Shown here: positions 60,108 through 64,000 of the stretch, piece after piece
Layout of the letters: every line of letters begins with the position of its first letter
Numbering within the stretch: position 1 is the stretch's first letter
NCBI GenBank assembly: GCA_963723165.1
Contig: CAVRPP010000005.1
Coordinates: 124,001 to 188,000, forward strand
Reading direction: 5' to 3'
Length of the DNA: 64,000 bases
DNA from: UBA4744 sp963723165
GTDB lineage: Bacteria > Actinomycetota > Acidimicrobiia > Spongiisociales > UBA4744
Program-made: the position numbers and the translations under genes
Notes under the pieces: model-generated
Seen by the model: only the letters and a program-made list of their open reading frames with translations
Databases searched by the model: none
What the model was told of the DNA's origin: nothing

Positions 60108-60231
60108 GATCCGACGGCAGCCGATGTGGGAATGGCCAGGCTGCCGGGGGTGGGAACCCTCTCCGGCCGTCACCTCCGAGGCAGGCCGATTGTGGGATGT
60201 GGGCCGACGGGGTGTCGAAAGTTTTGCACGG

Positions 60232-60237
60232 TAGGGT
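60232..60237 (+). promoter_or_regulatory. -10 box of membrane protein gene
   Basis: TAGGGT lies 7 bases before the GTG at 60245, the same geometry as the other probably leaderless genes in this window. Confidence 0.4.
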
Positions 60238-60244
60238 TTGCGCC

Positions 60245-60976
60245 GTGGAGACCCTTGCAGCCGTACTCGCGGCCATTGCGGCAACGGGATTCGCTGCCGA
60301 CCTCGGGGCGGATTGGCGACGTCGACCACGTCCGCATGCCGGCATGTGGGCGATGGCCATCGGTGCATACGCGCTGGCGACATGGGCGCTCGTACTGGGG
60401 CTGGCGGCCGGGTGGACACCAACCAGTTTCCGGTTGTTCTACTGGCTTGGCGCCATCGTCAACATACCCGTTCTCGCCGCCGGGTCCGTCTTTCTGGTAC
60501 TTGGACCAATCGCCGGGCGACGGTTCGCTTTCGGGGTGGCGATATGGTCGATCTTCGGCGCCGTTGCCACCTGGTTGGCGCCACTGAAGGGATCCACGGC
60601 TTCCGATGGCATCCCGGAAGGGAAGGAACTCTTCGACTTCATCATCGAGGTAGGAGGAGTTTCCGTACCGGGGCCCAGGGTGTTCGCGGCCGTCGCCGGC
60701 GGAGTTGCCACCCTGATCATTGTTGGTATCGCCGGCTACAGCGCTACGAGATTCTGGACGTCGAATCGGCGTTTGGCGGGCGGCAATCTGCTCATCGTGC
60801 TCGGCACCCTGGCAGCAGCTTCGGGTGGATCGCTGACGGCTCTTGGCGAAGCCGCCGGATTTGCAGTTGCGTTACTGATAGGAGCGGTCTTGTTGTGGGC
60901 GGGCTATCGGGTTGCCGCGGGTTCCCGCCACCCGGCTGCAGAATCCGTGACAACTGAATCGCAACCCAACGAATAG
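60245..60976 (+). CDS. Seven-helix membrane protein
   Basis: A 243-residue protein with about seven predicted membrane helices: METLAAVLAAIAATGFAAD, YALATWALVLGLAAGW, FYWLGAIVNIPVLAAGSVFLVLG, AFGVAIWSIFGAVATW, VFAAVAGGVATLIIVGIAGY, LLIVLGTLAAASGG and FAVALLIGAVLLWAGYRVA. I do not recognise a characterised family. GTG at 60245 follows a -10 box by 7 bases. Confidence 0.7.
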   Translation: METLAAVLAAIAATGFAADLGADWRRRPRPHAGMWAMAIGAYALATWALVLGLAAGWTPTSFRLFYWLGAIVNIPVLAAGSVFLVLGPIAGRRFAFGVAIWSIFGAVATWLAPLKGSTASDGIPEGKELFDFIIEVGGVSVPGPRVFAAVAGGVATLIIVGIAGYSATRFWTSNRRLAGGNLLIVLGTLAAASGGSLTALGEAAGFAVALLIGAVLLWAGYRVAAGSRHPAAESVTTESQPNE

Positions 60977-60991
60977 GCCCACTGGGGTAGG

Positions 60992-61834
60992 TCACTGCCC
61001 GGGCGGCCCGGCCCGGATTCTTGCCCGGAACGACCCGATGGGTTCCGTCCCGAAGTCTCCCGGGCCTACATGAATCCAGGTCGCACCAGCCTCCGACCAC
61101 TCCTCCACCAGGTCGACGGCCCGTCGGTCTTCCCCCCGCAGATCTGCGTACGTGACCACGTCGTATGCGCCGTCGCCCTCCCGCTGACTATTGATGTACG
61201 TGACGATCTCTCGCAGCTCGGACGGCTCCAGCATCGGCATGTCATCGCCGGTTGTGATCGGAAATGCGCCGTCAAAGCGAGCTGCGCGGCGAAAGGGCCG
61301 CCGGTTGGGCCACATGCCTGCGACCCAAATCGGGATGCGAGGAGACTGGAGCGGAACCGGCAGAAAGGTCATCTCGTCGAGGTGGTAATGACGGCCGTCG
61401 AAGGCATACGACTCGCCGCTCCAAAGTCCCTGGATGATTTCGAGTCCCTCATCGAGCATCTCCGCCCGGGTACGCTCGTCGACCGGTTCGCCGAAAGCGC
61501 GAAACTCCGGGTCGGGGGGAAATCCGATGCCGACACCCAGAATCACTCGACCATCACTCAGATGGTCGAGAGAAACCGCCTCGCGAGCAAGCTTCCAGGG
61601 ACGGCGCCGCGGCACCGGGGTCACCATGGGGCCCAGCATGATCCGATTCGTCGCAACCGCCGCTGCCGACAGCAGGATCCAGGGGTCCGCCACGATATTC
61701 CCCGACCACACCAGAAGGTGGTCCCAGATGAACACGCCGTCCCATCCTGCCGCTTCCGCATCGACGGCCAGCGAGACAAAGGTCTGTGGGTCGGCAAAGG
61801 CGCCGAAGTTGGGAACATTGACGCCCATCTTCAT
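60992..61834 (-). CDS. LLM-class flavin/F420-dependent oxidoreductase
   Basis: A 280-residue luciferase-like enzyme. It has GVNVPNFGAFADPQTFVSLAVDAEAAGWDGVFIWDHL at its start, a central RVILGVGIGFPPDPEF (the cis-peptide and flavin loop) and IPIWVAGMWPNRRPF. Members use FMN or F420; the F420 types are common in actinobacteria. ATG at 61834 has GGAGG upstream. It lies 14 bp after the following minus-strand membrane protein gene. Confidence 0.85.
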   Translation of the reverse strand: MKMGVNVPNFGAFADPQTFVSLAVDAEAAGWDGVFIWDHLLVWSGNIVADPWILLSAAAVATNRIMLGPMVTPVPRRRPWKLAREAVSLDHLSDGRVILGVGIGFPPDPEFRAFGEPVDERTRAEMLDEGLEIIQGLWSGESYAFDGRHYHLDEMTFLPVPLQSPRIPIWVAGMWPNRRPFRRAARFDGAFPITTGDDMPMLEPSELREIVTYINSQREGDGAYDVVTYADLRGEDRRAVDLVEEWSEAGATWIHVGPGDFGTEPIGSFRARIRAGPPGQ

Positions 61835-61848
61835 CGTGCACCTCCTCC

Positions 61849-62634
61849 CTAGAGGGTGACCGCCAGCCCCTCTGCCAGGAATACCCGGGCGGCAACGATG
61901 AGAATACCCGACAGGACAAGGGTTCCCCATGCGAACCGGACCGGATCACGTACTGGGTCATTCCTCCGCGGTTCTGGCGACGCCACCACAGTGACCAGCA
62001 GGAAAGCGCCGCTCCAGGACAGCATTGACCGCATCGATGGATCGCCCTCCGGCACCAGCAACAACAAAACCAGGAATGCTCCAACCACCCAGGCGACGAG
62101 CCCGACCGCGCCCGTGTACATCAGGCGGGCCTGTTTGGTAGCCAGGTCGTGGCGAGCAAAGCGCTGGAGGGCAGGTGCCGCCAGCAACCCGATGCCCACG
62201 AGAGCGGCCGCGCCGAACACACCGATTACCCACGTGAGCGATTCGGGGAGGTCGGCCGATGCCAGTGCCAGAGCGGCATCAGACTCACTCACGAACGGGA
62301 CTCGCAGGAGCTCGGCCGAACCGTGCCGGAAGCAATGCAGCAGCACCCACAGGACGGCCAGGCGGGTCCCGTCGTAACGGGTTCCTCCCCGATAGATGCT
62401 GGCCAATGCCCATCCGAGGATGAGGACGAGAAGAACCCCGCCGGACCAAGCGACGTCGTCCCCGGAAGCTGCGAACTCGACCCGATCCGGGTACCACCTG
62501 GGTGAACGACCAAACACCACGCCGGCGATCACTAGCCCTACCTGATAGACCTGCAGCGCCACCACCGTCCCGAGGGCGAAACCAAGCGAGGAGTTGACAG
62601 CCAGGACGACCATATTTGAGCGGCGCGGCTGCAT
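61849..62634 (-). CDS. Multi-pass membrane protein
   Basis: A 261-residue protein with about seven helices, among them LGFALGTVVALQVYQVGLVIAGVVFG, GGVLLVLILGWALASIY, LTWVIGVFGAAALVGIGLLA, AVGLVAWVVGAFLVLLLLV and a C-terminal hairpin. The segment W-x-G-x-Y-R-G-G-T-R-Y-D-G-T-R-L-A-V-L-W-V-L-L-H resembles the prolipoprotein diacylglyceryl transferase fold in spacing but lacks its usual HGG motif, so I give no name. Followed by the LLM gene. Confidence 0.7.
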   Translation of the reverse strand: MQPRRSNMVVLAVNSSLGFALGTVVALQVYQVGLVIAGVVFGRSPRWYPDRVEFAASGDDVAWSGGVLLVLILGWALASIYRGGTRYDGTRLAVLWVLLHCFRHGSAELLRVPFVSESDAALALASADLPESLTWVIGVFGAAALVGIGLLAAPALQRFARHDLATKQARLMYTGAVGLVAWVVGAFLVLLLLVPEGDPSMRSMLSWSGAFLLVTVVASPEPRRNDPVRDPVRFAWGTLVLSGILIVAARVFLAEGLAVTL

Positions 62635-62718
62635 GAACCAAGGTTACCGGTCCAACCGCTTGGAATGCTCAGCCGTGATCTTGAGTTGAACCGGACCCCA
62701 CCCTTCCCGGAGGCCCAC

Positions 62719-63462
62719 ATGTCATCGCGAGTAAAGATCGAACCTGGAGCGAAGCGAATCCGCGTCTACCTGGGCGGCGAACTCATCGCCGACTCGAGCA
62801 CAGTCAAGCTCGTCTGGGAAAAGCCCTATTACCCAACGTACTACTTCCCGGAAGCCGCCGTTCGGACGGAGTTGCTGACCGCGACGGAGCACACAAAACG
62901 CTCCCCTCGTCGGGGCGAGGCGAGGTTCTTCGACGTCAAGGGTGGAAATCAGACGGCGGAAAACGGCGCTTACCACCATCCCGAATCCCCGGCCACCGAG
63001 TTGATCGGCCACATCGCGTTTGTGTGGGATGCCATGGATGCGTGGTTCGAGGAGGACGAAGAAGTATTCGTGCACGCCCGGGATCCGTATACCCGAGTCG
63101 ACGTGCTGCCCTCATCCCGGCACGTTCGCGTGGAGATAGACGGCACGACCGTGGCCGACAGTCACCATCCGCGACTTCTTCTCGAAACCGGACTGCCGAT
63201 CCGCTACTACCTCCCCAAGACAGACGTTCGCCTGGACCTGCTCGTCCCGACTTCCACACAAACTCACTGCCCGTACAAGGGGACTGCCCAGTACTGGTCC
63301 GTGGAAGTCGACGGCGAGACCCACCGGGACATTGTCTGGGGCTACCGGACTCCGGTGGAAGAGAGCATGCGAGTGGCCGGGTTGGTCAGTTTCTACAACG
63401 AGAAGGTCGACATCTACGTGGACGGTGCGCTGCAAGACCGCTCCAAGACGGTGTTCTCCTGA
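62719..63462 (+). CDS. Tandem DUF427 protein
   Basis: A 247-residue protein of two DUF427 domains. The first has RIRVYLGGELIADSSTVKLVWEK and YYFPEAAVRTELL; the second repeats the pattern as HVRVEIDGTTVADSHHPRLLLE and YYLPKTDVRLDLL, and both end in a W-containing strand before VWDAMD or YRTPV. Function unknown. ATG at 62719 has GGAGG six bases upstream. Confidence 0.85.
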   Translation: MSSRVKIEPGAKRIRVYLGGELIADSSTVKLVWEKPYYPTYYFPEAAVRTELLTATEHTKRSPRRGEARFFDVKGGNQTAENGAYHHPESPATELIGHIAFVWDAMDAWFEEDEEVFVHARDPYTRVDVLPSSRHVRVEIDGTTVADSHHPRLLLETGLPIRYYLPKTDVRLDLLVPTSTQTHCPYKGTAQYWSVEVDGETHRDIVWGYRTPVEESMRVAGLVSFYNEKVDIYVDGALQDRSKTVFS

Positions 63463-63489
63463 GAGGTGCCGCCCTTCCCGGCGACGATA

Positions 63490-64000
63490 TCAGAAAGGTA
63501 CGCCGACGGCCTCACACAGGAACCTCATGAAGGGCACAGACCGCTTGCAGTAATCGGTGAAATCCTCCATGAAGTGATCCGACGTGATCTGCCGCTGGGT
63601 CAGGCGGGTCGATGCGATGAAGTCTTTCCGCTTGAGATCCTCGATGAGTGGATGATCGTCGGAGTATCCCCTCGGGGGCCTGCTCAACGAATCGCCCCCG
63701 ATCGTGAACACCTCGGTGAACCGCTTGTTCCGTACGGCCTTCTTCCAGCCTGCCTGCTCCTGGTCCATTCGCTCGCGGATGACATAGGCCACCTTGGTCT
63801 CCGGTCGCCACAGACCAACGCCCATGTAACACTCTCCGGGCTGCAGGTTCATGTAGAAACCGGGGGCGTGGGCGTCTTTGGCCGAAGCATGCCGGAACTG
63901 CACACCCGTGTTTTCCTTATACGGCGTCTTGTCTTTGGCGAAACGGGTGTCGCGTTGGATGCGGAACAGGGATCCGCCCACCTTGCGTGAATCTGCAACG
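63490..64000 (-). CDS. DUF2461 family protein, N-terminus cut by window edge
   Basis: The frame is open from 63490 to the end of the window on the minus strand and continues upstream of it. It shows GGSLFRIQRDTRFAKDKTPYKENTGVQFRH, the DUF2461 hallmark, then FYMNLQPGECYMGVGLWRP and the C-terminal SRPPRGYSDDHP motif. A GTG at 63981 is internal, not the true start. Function unknown. It is convergent with the DUF427 gene 27 bp away. Confidence 0.85.
   Translation of the reverse strand, partial: VADSRKVGGSLFRIQRDTRFAKDKTPYKENTGVQFRHASAKDAHAPGFYMNLQPGECYMGVGLWRPETKVAYVIRERMDQEQAGWKKAVRNKRFTEVFTIGGDSLSRPPRGYSDDHPLIEDLKRKDFIASTRLTQRQITSDHFMEDFTDYCKRSVPFMRFLCEAVGVPF

Larger units (their letters stand above)
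59859..60244. other. 386-bp interval without a convincing gene
   Basis: The stretch between the permease and the following membrane protein gene holds only a possible 63-codon frame and a -10 box near its end; I see no RNA gene or repeat. Confidence 0.6.

Noticed and set aside
1..64000. tRNA, rRNA, insertion sequences or prophage genes
   Set aside because: I saw no T-arm consensus with a cloverleaf, no transposase or integrase motif and no structural phage gene. A tRNA search program would be decisive.

Overview
This window comes from a high-GC chromosome of an actinobacterium. The signs are an AdnAB-type helicase-nuclease pair, an InhA-like enoyl reductase, a mycobacterial-type PlsB acyltransferase, a PAC2 protein, short cysteine-type L28/L32 ribosomal proteins, many genes that look leaderless, and two promoters of the actinobacterial RecA-NDp/PafBC form. 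A class such as Acidimicrobiia is a guess. There is no rRNA, tRNA, prophage, insertion sequence or CRISPR array that I can see.

Layout. 1-7501 (minus) is one compact housekeeping operon, mostly with 4-bp overlaps: fakA-like, recG, rsmD, coaD, a split coiled-coil gene, DUF177, rpmF, plsX, rnc (cut by the edge). 7600-8363 (plus) holds rpmB, a cold-shock-like protein and a stand-alone Lrp ligand-binding domain. 8426-11773 (minus) is a hydrolase / membrane Mur ligase / D-Ala-D-Ala ligase-like cluster. 11923-15705 has a sensor kinase, a frame-broken enoyl-ACP reductase and two tandem small paralogues.

15785-17735 has no credible protein gene. I read it as five tandem copies of one small-RNA transcription unit on the minus strand. 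Each has paired TCGCGAAA boxes, a -35/-10 promoter of fixed spacing (weak -35 in the fifth), a GNRA-capped 5' hairpin and a GC-rich terminator; four of the five RNAs are predicted at 156 nt and one at about 390 nt. This is the best candidate for an undescribed system here.

17784-27155 is a DNA-repair block: a Cas4/RecB-like nuclease, DUF488, two small CxxC proteins each behind a RecA-NDp-like promoter, and adnA-adnB. 27311-30149 has a DsbA-like protein, dtd and a sensor kinase. 30127-35079 (minus) is a group 3b NADP-linked [NiFe] hydrogenase operon (beta, cNMP-binding protein, gamma, small, large, protease). 35217-44124 has plsB, an ABC-2 exporter, a phosphoribosyltransferase-hydrolase fusion and a hybrid kinase.

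44209-45582 is a radical SAM protein whose reading frame continues through a TGA into a Cys-Sec-Ala-Glu-Pro tail, so it is almost certainly a selenoprotein. The rest holds infA, a tyrosine phosphatase, a kinase, a flavin reductase with zinc ribbon, DUF3105, OsmC, an ADP-forming acyl-CoA synthetase, a four-gene TPP-enzyme/BASS-transporter/epimerase/SDR operon, PAC2, an APC permease-USP fusion, and small metabolic genes to the edge.

Three genes (coiled coil, fabI, SDR) are each interrupted by a single frameshift of the same sign, which most simply points to base-level errors in the sequence but should be checked.
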